From contig NZ_LT629755.1 of the NCBI RefSeq assembly GCF_900104685.1, forward strand, positions 496,001-560,000: a stretch of DNA of 64,000 bases. Reading direction: 5' to 3'. Under the pieces are notes generated by a model. The model saw only the letters and a program-made list of their open reading frames with translations. It was not told where the DNA came from and did no database searches. Source of the stretch: Agromyces flavus. GTDB taxonomy: Bacteria > Actinomycetota > Actinomycetes > Actinomycetales > Microbacteriaceae. Shown one piece after another: positions 1 to 7,662 of the stretch (positions are counted from its first letter, which is position 1; each line of letters opens with the position of its first letter). The position numbers and the translations under genes were made by a program.

Positions 1-1
1 G

Positions 2-484
2 CAGCTCGGCCGTCCCGCGCGCGATGTCGTCGGCATCGCGGCGCGGTGCGTGTGCGGCGCCCCGACCGTGGTGTCGACTGCGCCGCGGCTGTCCGACGGC
101 ACACCGTTCCCGACCTTCTACTACCTCACCCACCCGGTGGCGACGGCGTCGATGTCGTTCCTCGAAGCCGCGCAGCTCATGGTCGAGTACACCGAGCTGC
201 TCGAGCAGGACGCCGAGGTCGCCGCGGCGTATCGCGCCGCGCACGAGCAGTACCTCGCCGACCGCGAGCAGTACGGCACCGTCCCCGAGATCGCGGGGGT
301 CTCCGCGGGAGGCATGCCCACGCGAGTGAAGTGCCTGCACGCCTTGGCGGGGCACGCCCTGGCGGCCGGCCCCGGCGTGAACCCGATCGGCGACCTCGCG
401 CTCGAGCGGTCCAACTGGTCGCCCGACGTCTGCCGGTGCCCGGACTACGGCGTCGACGATCTCGACACCGCGGGGTCCGCGTGA
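2..484 (+). CDS. DUF501 family protein (5' end outside window)
   Basis: The reading frame is open from the left edge, so the start codon lies upstream; 160 residues are visible. The visible part begins QLGRPARDVVG and has a cysteine pair in RCVCGAP, the segment FPTFYYLTHP and a late Cys motif (DVCRCPDYG). These match my memory of the actinobacterial DUF501 family, which is often found between the septum-formation initiator FtsB/DivIC and a phosphatase or protease gene. No biochemical function is known to me. The spaced cysteines suggest metal binding, but that is inference. The stop TGA overlaps the GTG start of the following protease gene (GTGA), so the two are probably translated together. 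Confidence 0.8.
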   Translation, partial: QLGRPARDVVGIAARCVCGAPTVVSTAPRLSDGTPFPTFYYLTHPVATASMSFLEAAQLMVEYTELLEQDAEVAAAYRAAHEQYLADREQYGTVPEIAGVSAGGMPTRVKCLHALAGHALAAGPGVNPIGDLALERSNWSPDVCRCPDYGVDDLDTAGSA

Positions 485-1776
485 GTCGAGGGCCCGATCG
501 CGCGCGAGCGCGCCGTCGGCGAGTCGGATGGCGCGCGGGCCTCAGCGTCGTGCTCGCGACCGTGCTCGCCGTGTCGGGCACGGCGCCCGCACGCGCCGAC
601 ACGGTGCGCGACCTCGAGTACTGGCTGAACGACTACGGCTTCACGACCGCGTGGAACACCTCGCGCGGCGAGGGCGTGACCGTCGCCATCATCGACACCG
701 GCGTGAACGGCGAGGTCGCCGAGCTGGCGGGCGTCGTGATCGGCGGCACGGATGTCTCGGGCCTCGGCTCCGACGACGGCCAGACCCCCGTCGGCGAGGA
801 GAGCGAGCACGGCACCATGGTGGCGTCCCTGCTCGCCGGGCGCGGCACGGGTGAGGGCAACGGCGTGATCGGCGTCGCTCCGGATGCCGAGCTGCTGACG
901 GCATCCGTCGCGTTCGGACAGGACACGGGCTCCGACAAGACGAACGACGAGCAGATCGCCGAGGCCGTGCGCTGGGCGGTCGACAACGGCGCCGATGTCA
1001 TCAACATGTCGCTGACCCGCAACACGCGCGACTGGCCCGAGAGCTGGGACGACGCCTTCACCTACGCGTTCGAGAACGACGTCGTGGTGGTGGCCGCGGC
1101 CGGCAACCGCGGGTCCGGGACGAGCGAGGTCGGCGCGCCCGCGACCATCCCCGGCGTGCTCGCCGTGGCCGGCGTCGACCGCGAACAGAACGCGAGCTTC
1201 GACGCCTCGGCGCAGGGCATCACGCTCGCGGTCTCCGCGCCGAGCGAGGATCTCGTCGGCGTGCTCCCCGACGGGAGCTATGTGCAGTGGTCGGGCACGA
1301 GTGCAGCGGCACCGCTCGTGTCGGGCCTCGTCGCGCTGGTGCGGTCGGCCTACCCGGAGCTGGACGCCGCGAACGTCATCAATCGCGTCATCCGCACCGC
1401 CGACCCCAAGGGCGAGGAGGTGCCGAGCCCGCTCTACGGCTACGGCATCATCGACCCCGTGGCGGCGCTGACCGCCGAGGTGGAGCTCGTCGAGGCGAAC
1501 CCGCTCGGCAGCCTCGCCGACTGGATCCGCGTGCACCGGCGCGCGGACCTGCCCGCCGAGGACGGCGGCGGCGACGACGCGCAGGAGATCGTGCCGATCG
1601 CCGACCCGCCGCCGCCACGGTCCGACAGCGCCAAGACCCTGCTGCCGACGGCGTGGACGCTCGCGTATATCACGGTCCCGCTCTCGCTGGTCGCGGGATT
1701 TGGTACGCTAGCAGCGCTGTTGGGCATCGGCGCCACTCGGCACATCAGGCGGACTTCGCGCACCGGCACGCGCTGA
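481..1776 (+). CDS. Subtilisin-like S8 serine protease, secreted and membrane-anchored (mycosin-like)
   Basis: The 431-residue protein starts at GTG 481, overlapping the DUF501 stop. The N-terminus is Arg-rich followed by a hydrophobic stretch ending ARA, a signal peptide. The subtilisin triad is complete: Asp72 in IIDTG, His110 in EHGTM and Ser274 in SGTSAAAP, with AAAGN carrying the oxyanion Asn between them. A hydrophobic helix near the C-terminus (LAYITVPLSLVAGFG) is followed by a basic tail, so the catalytic domain should sit outside the membrane, tethered at its C-terminus. This plan resembles mycosins of type VII secretion, but no ESX gene is in the window. A housekeeping role at the cell surface is inferred. 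Longer in-frame starts upstream would overlap DUF501 heavily and were not used. Confidence 0.88.
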   Translation: MSRGPDRARARRRRVGWRAGLSVVLATVLAVSGTAPARADTVRDLEYWLNDYGFTTAWNTSRGEGVTVAIIDTGVNGEVAELAGVVIGGTDVSGLGSDDGQTPVGEESEHGTMVASLLAGRGTGEGNGVIGVAPDAELLTASVAFGQDTGSDKTNDEQIAEAVRWAVDNGADVINMSLTRNTRDWPESWDDAFTYAFENDVVVVAAAGNRGSGTSEVGAPATIPGVLAVAGVDREQNASFDASAQGITLAVSAPSEDLVGVLPDGSYVQWSGTSAAAPLVSGLVALVRSAYPELDAANVINRVIRTADPKGEEVPSPLYGYGIIDPVAALTAEVELVEANPLGSLADWIRVHRRADLPAEDGGGDDAQEIVPIADPPPPRSDSAKTLLPTAWTLAYITVPLSLVAGFGTLAALLGIGATRHIRRTSRTGTR

Positions 1777-1811
1777 CCGCAGTCATCCCAGAACCAAGGA
1801 GTGCATTCACC

Positions 1812-3227
1812 GTGCCCAAGATCCTCATCGTCGGTGGCGGCTACGCAGGCTTCTACACGGCGTGGAAGCTCGAGAAGTGGCTGCGCCCCGGCGAGGCCGA
1901 GGTGACGGTCGTCGACCCGCTGCCGTACATGACGTACCAGCCCTTCCTCCCCGAGGTCGCCGCCGGCTCCATCGAGCCGCGTCACTCGGTCGTCGCGCTG
2001 CGTCGCCACCTGAAGAAGACCACGGTCGTGACCGCCAAGGTCACCGGCATCGACCACGCCTCCAAGACCGCCACCATCACGCCCGAGATCGGCGAGCCGT
2101 GGCAGTTCGACTACGACGTGATCGTCGTCACCGGCGGCGCCGTCTCGCGCACGTTCCCGATCCCGGGCGTGGCCGACCAGGCCATCGGCCTCAAGTCGAT
2201 CGAAGAGGCCGTCGCGATCCGCGATCGCGTGCTCACCAACTTCGACAAGGCCGCGAACCTCCCGGCCGGTCCCGAGCGCGACCGCCTGCTCACCTTCGTC
2301 GTGGTCGGCGGCGGCTTCGCGGGAATCGAGGTGTTCGCCGAGCTCCGTTCGTTCGCGAGCGCGCTGCTCGAGTACTACCCGCAGCTCAGCTTCGACGACA
2401 CGCACTTCCACCTCATCGAGGCGATGGGCCGCATCATGCCCGAGGTCTCGCTGCCCACGAGCCACTGGGTCATCAAGCACCTCGCCCAGCGCGGCGCCGA
2501 GATCCACCTCGACACCCAGCTCACGAGCGCGGTCGACGGCCGCATCGAGCTCTCGACCGGCGAGACGTTCGAGACCGACCTGATCGTCTGGACGGCGGGC
2601 GTCATGGCCAACCCGGCGATCGTCCGCACGAGCGACCTGCCCGTCGAGGAGCGCGGCCGCATCAAGGCCCGCGCCGACCTCCGCGTCGGCGACGAGGACG
2701 ACATCGTGCCCGACGCCTGGGCCGCGGGCGACATCGCCGCGGTGCCCGACCTCTCGGGCGGCGGCGTCGGCGGCTATTGCGTCCCGAACGCGCAGCACGC
2801 AGTCCGCCAGGGCAAGCTCCTGGCGAAGAACATCGTCGCCGTCCTCCGTGGCGAGGAGCCGCGCGAGTACTTCCACAAGAACCTCGGCGCGGTCGCCGGC
2901 CTCGGTGTCGGCTCCGGTGCCTTCCAGTCGGGCAAGATCGCGATCACCGGTCTCCTGGCCTGGTTCGCCCACCGCGGGTACCACGGCCTCGCGATGCCCA
3001 CGTGGGAGCGCAAGTTCCGCGTGTTCTGGGGCTGGTGGAACAACTTCTGGCTCCGTCGCGACATCGTCTCGCTCGCCGCGGTGCAGCAGCCGCGCGCCGT
3101 GTTCGAGCAGTTCGCCGCGCGGCCGAAGCCCCCGGCCGAGGTCGCCGCACCCGCCGCGCCGGCGAAGGCCGACGCGAAGGCGCTGCCCGCGAAGAAGACG
3201 CCTGCGAAGGCCGTCGCGGCCAAGTAG
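1812..3227 (+). CDS. ndh: Type II NADH:quinone oxidoreductase (NAD(P)/FAD-dependent)
   Basis: The 471-residue flavoprotein starts at GTG 1812, ten bases after the Shine-Dalgarno AAGGAG at 1796-1801. It has an N-terminal FAD dinucleotide fold (VGGGYAGF from residue 7) and a second one for NADH (VVGGGFAGIE near residue 165), followed by an FAD-contacting segment (AAGDIAAVPD). This is the two-fold pattern of NDH-2, which passes electrons from NADH to menaquinone at the membrane without pumping protons. The region around LLAWFAHRGYHG and the following aromatic-rich stretch would be the membrane-contact part. The last 40 or so residues are Ala/Pro/Lys-rich (PAKKTPAKAVAAK), an unusual basic tail that could bind the membrane surface. 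A hairpin follows the stop. Confidence 0.9.
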   Translation: MPKILIVGGGYAGFYTAWKLEKWLRPGEAEVTVVDPLPYMTYQPFLPEVAAGSIEPRHSVVALRRHLKKTTVVTAKVTGIDHASKTATITPEIGEPWQFDYDVIVVTGGAVSRTFPIPGVADQAIGLKSIEEAVAIRDRVLTNFDKAANLPAGPERDRLLTFVVVGGGFAGIEVFAELRSFASALLEYYPQLSFDDTHFHLIEAMGRIMPEVSLPTSHWVIKHLAQRGAEIHLDTQLTSAVDGRIELSTGETFETDLIVWTAGVMANPAIVRTSDLPVEERGRIKARADLRVGDEDDIVPDAWAAGDIAAVPDLSGGGVGGYCVPNAQHAVRQGKLLAKNIVAVLRGEEPREYFHKNLGAVAGLGVGSGAFQSGKIAITGLLAWFAHRGYHGLAMPTWERKFRVFWGWWNNFWLRRDIVSLAAVQQPRAVFEQFAARPKPPAEVAAPAAPAKADAKALPAKKTPAKAVAAK

Positions 3228-3249
3228 TCGCCCTATGCTGTGACGCGGC

Positions 3250-3267
3250 GCCGGCCTTCGGGCCGGC
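3250..3267 (+). terminator. GC-rich hairpin after ndh
   Basis: GCCGGCC and GGCCGGC form a 7-bp perfect stem closed by a TTCG tetraloop, 22 bases after the ndh stop and 6 bases before the tRNA. There is no T-tract, as is common in high-GC actinobacteria. It may end the ndh message or act as a processing site before the tRNA. Confidence 0.5.
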
Positions 3268-3273
3268 CCCGCG

Positions 3274-3347
3274 GCTCCCGTAGCCCAATCGGCAGAGGCA
3301 GGCGGCTTAAACCCGCCAGAGTCTGGGTTCGAATCCCAGCGGGAGCA
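3274..3347 (+). tRNA. tRNA with anticodon UAA (nominally Leu) but class I shape
   Basis: The acceptor stem is GCTCCCG (3274-3280) paired with CGGGAGC (3340-3346), with discriminator A3347; CCA is not encoded. The anticodon stem GGCGG/CCGCC encloses CTTAAAC, giving anticodon TAA. The T arm is CTGGG-TTCGAAT-CCCAG. The variable region is only 5 bases (3318-3322), whereas bacterial tRNA-Leu is class II with a long variable arm. The D stem is irregular: GCCC at 3283-3286 pairs with GAGGC only if A3296 is bulged, or else with three pairs. U8, A14, G18 and G19 are in place. The gene is therefore a plausible functional tRNA decoding UUA, but its amino-acid identity cannot be assumed to be leucine. 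Confidence 0.85.
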
Positions 3348-3448
3348 CCTCGCTCGATGCCCTGAGGTCCGACCGGACTCCCGGCTCTCACCTCGATCGC
3401 ATCCGCCCGGTCGTCGACCAGGTTCCCGCTTCGAAACGGAGACCGCCA

Positions 3449-4189
3449 TCAGCCGACGCCGATGAGCTCCTCGAGATGCTCGATCGGATCGTAGAGTCCA
3501 GCGTCGAGGATCCAGGTCTGCAACTGCTTGTCGAAGCCGGTGATGACGGTGATGCCGACGAGCACGAAGAGCACGCCGATGGCACGTCGGAACCACCCGT
3601 CGGGGTCGGCGAGCCACCCGAGTCGTCGCACGAGCCCACGTCCGAGGAGCGCGATGAGCAGCAGCATCCCGGCGAGCCCGGCCGCATAGACGATGATGTA
3701 GAGCAGGCCCTCCGCGAACGACACGGGGAGCACGGCCGCGATGATCAGCGCATAGGTGGGGCTGCAGCTCGAGAACACCGGGCCGAGCGCTGCGCCGGTC
3801 AGGATGTCGCCGGCGACGCTCTGGCGCCTGACCGAGCGGTCGAGCATCACGCCGCTGCGAGCCTGCAGGCGAAGCGCGCCGGAGAGCCGGTCCCACAGGG
3901 CAGGGAACAGCAGGTTGGCGCCGAGCAGGATGACGATGCCGCCGGCGACGAGCTGCCACACCTGTGGAGAAATCCCCAGCAGCGCGGTGGTCGCCTTCAG
4001 CAGGAGGGTGAACACGATGACGCTCACCGCCAGGGATGCCGCGATCAGGTACGGTCGCGAGCGCGCGCGGCGCTCATCGGCTCCGCGCACGATGGCGCCG
4101 CCGACGACCACGGGCAGCAACGGAAGCACGCAGGGCGCCGCGACGGTGAGGACGCCTGCGGCGAAGCTGAGCAGGAGGGACGGCGTCAC
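3449..4189 (-). CDS. ccdA: CcdA-type cytochrome c biogenesis / thiol-disulfide transmembrane protein
   Basis: The 246-residue polytopic membrane protein has about six hydrophobic segments. It carries the two family cysteines, Cys20 in AAPCVLP at the start of the first helix and Cys142 in SSCSPTYA at the start of a later one. CcdA/DsbD proteins move reducing equivalents from cytoplasmic thioredoxin across the membrane to extracytoplasmic thiol proteins. The upstream gene, 13 bases away on the same strand, encodes a thioredoxin-fold lipoprotein, the expected electron acceptor. The two therefore look like one operon and one redox relay. No cytochrome c maturation genes (resB, resC) are in the window, so a general thiol-reduction role is as likely as cytochrome assembly. 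Confidence 0.87.
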   Translation of the reverse strand: MTPSLLLSFAAGVLTVAAPCVLPLLPVVVGGAIVRGADERRARSRPYLIAASLAVSVIVFTLLLKATTALLGISPQVWQLVAGGIVILLGANLLFPALWDRLSGALRLQARSGVMLDRSVRRQSVAGDILTGAALGPVFSSCSPTYALIIAAVLPVSFAEGLLYIIVYAAGLAGMLLLIALLGRGLVRRLGWLADPDGWFRRAIGVLFVLVGITVITGFDKQLQTWILDAGLYDPIEHLEELIGVG

Positions 4190-4202
4190 CGGTGGGCCCC
4201 GG

Positions 4203-4703
4203 TCAGGGAACCGCCGCGACGAGCGACGCGACCGAAGGGTCGTCGTAGAGCACGCTGCTCGAGATGAGCTCGCCGCGATCGTCGACGAACACGACCGTGG
4301 TCTGCAGCGTCACTCCGTACTTCTGGCGCAGGTCGGTGCGGCTGTCGTAGTCGACCTTGAACACCGTGAGTCCGTCGGGAGCGCCCAGTGCGCGCAGCTC
4401 TTCGTCGAGCGTGCGGCACTGCGGGCACCAGCTCGCGTGGAAGAAGAGCACCTTCTGGCCGGCCGTCGCCTCGATCGCACCATCGGTGTATTCGACGTAG
4501 GCGCCCGGTGCCGGAGCGGAAGGTGTTTCCGGGATCGGGGTATCGGCGGCGGGAGGGGTCGAGGCATCCGCGGTCGGCGTCGGCGTGGGCGTTCGCGCGC
4601 CCGCCATGCCCGTGCCCGCGGCGTCGGTCGTCGGGGCGGCGCAGCCGGTGAGCGCAAGTACGCCGATGAGCACCGTGACGGCGCTCGTGGATCGTGGGTT
4701 CAT
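4203..4703 (-). CDS. Thioredoxin-fold lipoprotein
   Basis: The 166-residue protein has a lipoprotein signal peptide with lipobox LTGC (Cys21). A Thr/Pro/Ala-rich linker of about 45 residues follows, then a thioredoxin domain with the active site WCPQC (Cys93 and Cys96). It should be anchored to the outer face of the membrane and exchange electrons with CcdA encoded just downstream. The motif WCPQC differs from classical thioredoxin WCGPC and resembles single-domain lipoproteins linked to CcdA. It starts at ATG 4703; the only other in-frame ATG falls after the lipobox. Substrates cannot be told from the sequence. Confidence 0.85.
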   Translation of the reverse strand: MNPRSTSAVTVLIGVLALTGCAAPTTDAAGTGMAGARTPTPTPTADASTPPAADTPIPETPSAPAPGAYVEYTDGAIEATAGQKVLFFHASWCPQCRTLDEELRALGAPDGLTVFKVDYDSRTDLRQKYGVTLQTTVVFVDDRGELISSSVLYDDPSVASLVAAVP

Positions 4704-4914
4704 CGTGGACCGTCCTGCACGAGGGCGGGGTGCCCGTCTCGTCAGCCACGCTAGCCTGCGCCGTGCCTGGGCACCGGCACGCGGGTGGAGACGTCATGGG
4801 ATCGTAAGGACTTCGACGGCTGGCAGGAACGGCCGCGGCAGGGTGGGACTCGTTGCCGGGCTCGCCGAGTTCGCGGCCGCCGTGTCGGGTCGGGTCGGCT
4901 CGGCGACCCTCGGC
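4704..4914. other. Intergenic region with one GTAAGG element
   Basis: These 211 bases hold no convincing gene. They include GTAAGGA at 4804-4810, which matches the GTAAGG half-sites in front of the two-component system (6936-6953). This may link regulation of the thioredoxin/CcdA operon to that system. I found no clear terminator hairpin here. Confidence 0.35.
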
Positions 4915-6069
4915 TCAGGCCTTCACTGACGCGTCGCTGGGGAGCAGCAGGTCGAACCGGCATCCGCCCGGTACGTTGCGAACCGCGACCTCGCCGCGGT
5001 GCGCGCTCATGATCCCCTTCACGATGGCGAGTCCGAGTCCTGCCCCGCTCGAGGCGGCGGATTCCAGGGATGGCGTGCGCGCCTTGGATCCGCGCCAGGC
5101 GGGCTCGAACACCCGGTCGAGGTCGGCGTCATCGATGCCGCCACCCGCGTCGATGACCGACACCATCGCTCGGTCGTCGACGAGGTCGACCGCGACGGTG
5201 ATGGGTGAGCCCTCTGGGGTGTGCTGGATCGCGTTCATGAGCAGGTTGCCGACCGCGCGCGACAGCTCGCGCGGATCCGCCATGACGACGAGATCCTGGG
5301 CGAGGGGCGCATCCACGCGGATGTCGCGTCCGCGCGACGCCGGTCGAAGGTCGGCGACCGTGTCGCTGACGATATCGGACAGGGACACCTCCTTGAGCGA
5401 CAGGTGCAGCGCGTCGGAGTCGATCCTGGACAGCTCGAAGAGGTCGTCGACCATGCTCGAGAGCTGGTCGACCTGGATCCGCATCTGCCGGTGGTAGCGC
5501 GCGGGGTCGGGCGCAATGCCGTCCTCGAGCGCTTCGGCCATCGCACGGATGCCGGCGAGCGGCGTGCGCAGGTCGTGCGAGATCCATGCGACGAGCTCGC
5601 GTCGCGACGCCTCGATGCGGCGTTCGCGTTCGCGCGACTCCGCGAGCCGTGCGCTCGTGGCCACGAGTTCGTCGGCCAGCGCGTTCAACTCGCTGTTCGT
5701 GGAGCGGCCGGCGGATTCGATCCGCTCGCCGGCGCCGATCCGGCGCGCCGCGTCCGAGAGGGCGCGGGAGTTCCGTGCGACGACCCAGCCGAGCCCTGCC
5801 ACGAGCGCGAGCGAGACCACGCCGGAGATCGCCGCGACGGCGACCGCGACGGTCAGGTCGTGCTCCGACAGGTACATCTCGTTGGCGACGCCCACCATGC
5901 TCGCGACCACGGAGATCATCGCGGCGAGCACGAGCACGCAGACCTGCACGACGAGCGAGGCGCGCCGCAGCAACACGAGTGCGAGGACGCCGAGTCCGCC
6001 GACGACGGCGGACGTGACGATCGCGATCGTGGCGACGGCGAGGAGATCAGGCCATGGCATCGGGGGCAC
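4915..6069 (-). CDS. Two-component sensor histidine kinase
   Basis: The 384-residue protein has three hydrophobic helices in the first 98 residues, arranged as one short hairpin plus another helix (residues about 8-34, 38-60 and 72-98). The extracytoplasmic loop is very small, which suggests sensing within the membrane or through partners. A HAMP-like linker (ALSDAARRIGAGE) comes next, then the HisKA dimerisation box with His165 in SHDLRTPL. An HATPase_c domain follows, with the N box (LLMNAIQHTPEG), a G1 box (DAGGGI) and a G2 box (GAGLGLAIVKG). The gene overlaps the 3' end of the response regulator gene by 14-23 bases, depending on whether ATG 6069 or ATG 6060 is used. The signal is unknown. 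Confidence 0.9.
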   Translation of the reverse strand: MPPMPWPDLLAVATIAIVTSAVVGGLGVLALVLLRRASLVVQVCVLVLAAMISVVASMVGVANEMYLSEHDLTVAVAVAAISGVVSLALVAGLGWVVARNSRALSDAARRIGAGERIESAGRSTNSELNALADELVATSARLAESRERERRIEASRRELVAWISHDLRTPLAGIRAMAEALEDGIAPDPARYHRQMRIQVDQLSSMVDDLFELSRIDSDALHLSLKEVSLSDIVSDTVADLRPASRGRDIRVDAPLAQDLVVMADPRELSRAVGNLLMNAIQHTPEGSPITVAVDLVDDRAMVSVIDAGGGIDDADLDRVFEPAWRGSKARTPSLESAASSGAGLGLAIVKGIMSAHRGEVAVRNVPGGCRFDLLLPSDASVKA

Positions 6070-6790
6070 CGCCCATCGTGAACTTGTAGCCGACGCCCCA
6101 GACGGTCGTCAGCATGGTGGGGGAGCGCGGGTCGCGCTCGATCTTCTCCCTGAGGCGCCGCACGTGCACGGTCACGGTGGAGAGGTCGCCGTACGTCCAG
6201 CCCCATACCGTGCGGAGCAGGTCCTCGCGGCTGAAGACCTGGTTCGGGTGCTTGAGGAGGAACTCGAACAGGTCGAACTCGCGCACGGTGAGGGCGAGCC
6301 GCTCGCCGTCGCGGGTCGCGATACGAGCGGACGGGTCGAGCCGGAACTCGCCGTACTCGAGCGGCGACTCGGGCGTGAACTCGTCGAGCGAGCGACGAAG
6401 CACCGATTGGACGCGAAGCACGAGCTCGCGCGGCGAGAACGGCTTCGCAAGGTAGTCGTCGGCGCCGGCCTCGAGTCCCGCGATGCGATCCTCCTCGGAT
6501 CCGAGAGCCGTGAGCATGATCACCGGGGTGGAGGTCCGTTCGCGCAGTCGCCGAAACACCTCGAGCCCGTCGATGCCCGGCAGCATGCGATCGAGCACGA
6601 TGAGGTCGGGGTCGCTCCGCTCGGCGGCGTCGAGCGCCGAGAACCCGTCGCCGGCCTCCTCGACCACGAAGCCCGAGGCCCGCAGGTAACTGGACGCGAC
6701 CTCCGCGACCGTGGGGTCGTCGTCGACGAGCAGGACCCGCCGGCCCACGAGATCCTCGTTGCCGACCGGAGGCGGGAGCGCGGTGGACAC
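6047..6790 (-). CDS. OmpR/PhoB-family response regulator
   Basis: With the start at GTG 6790 the protein has 247 residues. The receiver domain has the acidic pocket DDD (23-25), phospho-acceptor Asp67 in VLDRMLPG, the switch Thr94 and Lys116 in AKPF. The C-terminal winged helix contains REFDLFEFLLKHPNQVFSR and TVHVRRLREKIE, typical of OmpR/PhoB. It is followed and overlapped by its kinase gene. Longer in-frame starts exist but add an Arg-rich, unconserved leader. No strong Shine-Dalgarno precedes the GTG, so the start is only fairly certain. GTAAGG direct repeats between this gene and the next look like a binding site for it. Confidence 0.88.
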   Translation of the reverse strand: MSTALPPPVGNEDLVGRRVLLVDDDPTVAEVASSYLRASGFVVEEAGDGFSALDAAERSDPDLIVLDRMLPGIDGLEVFRRLRERTSTPVIMLTALGSEEDRIAGLEAGADDYLAKPFSPRELVLRVQSVLRRSLDEFTPESPLEYGEFRLDPSARIATRDGERLALTVREFDLFEFLLKHPNQVFSREDLLRTVWGWTYGDLSTVTVHVRRLREKIERDPRSPTMLTTVWGVGYKFTMGGAPDAMA

Positions 6791-6935
6791 AACCTCAGGG
6801 TACGTCCATCCCCAGGCATGGGCTCGTGGCCTTCGGATCCGTCCGCGTTCCGTAAGACTTGGCCGCCGACCACGACCTGCACATGTCACCCCGCCCGGGA
6901 TGGGAGACGCCACTCGCTCCTCCCCGGCTGAACGC

Positions 6936-6953
6936 GTAAGGGAACGGTAAGGG
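6936..6953 (+). promoter_or_regulatory. Tandem GTAAGGG direct repeat, candidate OmpR-family operator
   Basis: GTAAGGG occurs at 6936-6942 and again at 6947-6953, a period of 11 bases, about one helical turn. This is the classic layout for tandem binding by OmpR/PhoB regulators. A third, weaker copy (GTAAGA) lies at 6852-6857, nearer the regulator gene. The site lies between the response regulator (minus strand) and the secreted protein gene (plus strand), so it could control either or both. Function is inferred from pattern and position only. Confidence 0.45.
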
Positions 6954-7032
6954 CTCGCCGTGGAGACCCGCGTTCGGCTGAGTTTGACTGCTGGAAGGCC
7001 GCCGGAACCGGCGGCGAAGGAGATGAGCAGAA

Positions 7033-7503
7033 ATGGAATCCACCCGAATCCGACCGGGGATCGGCGTCATGACCGTCGCGCTGTTCGCCGCCGGCGCCGT
7101 GCTCCTCGGGACGTCGTCGGCGCAGGCCGCAGGCGTCAGCGGCCCCGGCTTCTACGTCGACGGAGTGCAGTACCGCACGGTGGGCACGCCCACAGACCTC
7201 ACTGGTACAGGCGCACCCGCGAGCTCCTACCAGCCGATCTATGCGTTCCCAGCGGGCACTCAGGTCAATGTCGCCACGGCAGCGCCGGGCGACACGGGCT
7301 ACCGCGGTGGACGGTGGCAGGTGTACCCGGTGAGCCTGCCGAACGGCTACGACGCGGCGCTCAGCTCTGGTGACCTCGATCACGACGGCGTGCTCGACTC
7401 CGATGACGAGGTCCGGGCGGCGGCGACCGCCGGCGACCTGGTCATCGGCGATGCCACGGCATCCTTCGAGTGCCCCGTGATTCCCGTGCCGGCGTCGCAT
7501 TGA
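7033..7503 (+). CDS. Small secreted protein with EF-hand-like calcium loop
   Basis: The 156-residue protein starts at ATG 7033, preceded by GAAGGAG at 7015-7021. A hydrophobic N-terminal stretch ends SSAQA-A, a clear signal peptide. The mature part is Gly/Tyr-rich and contains an acidic loop at residues 114-126 (DLDHDGVLDSDDE) with Asp at positions 1, 3, 5, 9 and 12 and Gly at 6, the spacing of an EF-hand or dockerin-type calcium loop. There is a single Cys near the C-terminus. I do not recognise the family. It lies beside the two-component system behind the GTAAGGG repeats, so it is a plausible regulated target. Confidence 0.75.
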   Translation: MESTRIRPGIGVMTVALFAAGAVLLGTSSAQAAGVSGPGFYVDGVQYRTVGTPTDLTGTGAPASSYQPIYAFPAGTQVNVATAAPGDTGYRGGRWQVYPVSLPNGYDAALSSGDLDHDGVLDSDDEVRAAATAGDLVIGDATASFECPVIPVPASH

Positions 7504-7511
7504 CGACACCA

Positions 7512-7559
7512 CGCGCTGACGGCGCACGACATGCTGAGGGCGTGGGCGCCGTCAGCGTG
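7512..7559 (+). terminator. Long-arm hairpin after the secreted protein gene
   Basis: CGCTGACGGCGC at 7514-7525 is perfectly complementary to GCGCCGTCAGCG at 7546-7557. One G-U pair and one G-C pair extend the stem outward, and the loop is 20 bases. It lies 10 bases after the stop codon, so it most likely ends transcription of the secreted protein gene before the tetR promoter. Confidence 0.6.
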
Positions 7560-7626
7560 GGCGCCGCGGTCGCTTCGCCCGCTGCTTCGCGGGGACGGTC
7601 ACGGAACGTGAACGCACCACACCCTC

Positions 7627-7662
7627 TTGAGCGCACGTGGGTTAGTGACTAACATTATGGGA
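7627..7662 (+). promoter_or_regulatory. Leaderless tetR promoter with overlapping operator palindrome
   Basis: TTGAGC at 7627-7632 and TAACAT at 7650-7655 are spaced by 17 bases. The ATG start at 7662 is six bases beyond the -10 box, so the message should begin at or next to the start codon. The perfect palindrome GTTAGTGACTAAC (7641-7653, six-base arms around one base) overlaps the -10 box. This is where the TetR protein encoded downstream would be expected to bind to repress itself and the exporter genes. Confidence 0.72.

Noticed and set aside
1440..3959. Very long minus-strand open frame across the protease, ndh and ccdA genes
   Set aside because: It has no known motif, is Arg/Asp/Val-rich in the way of antisense frames in GC-rich DNA, and lies over well-supported genes and a tRNA.
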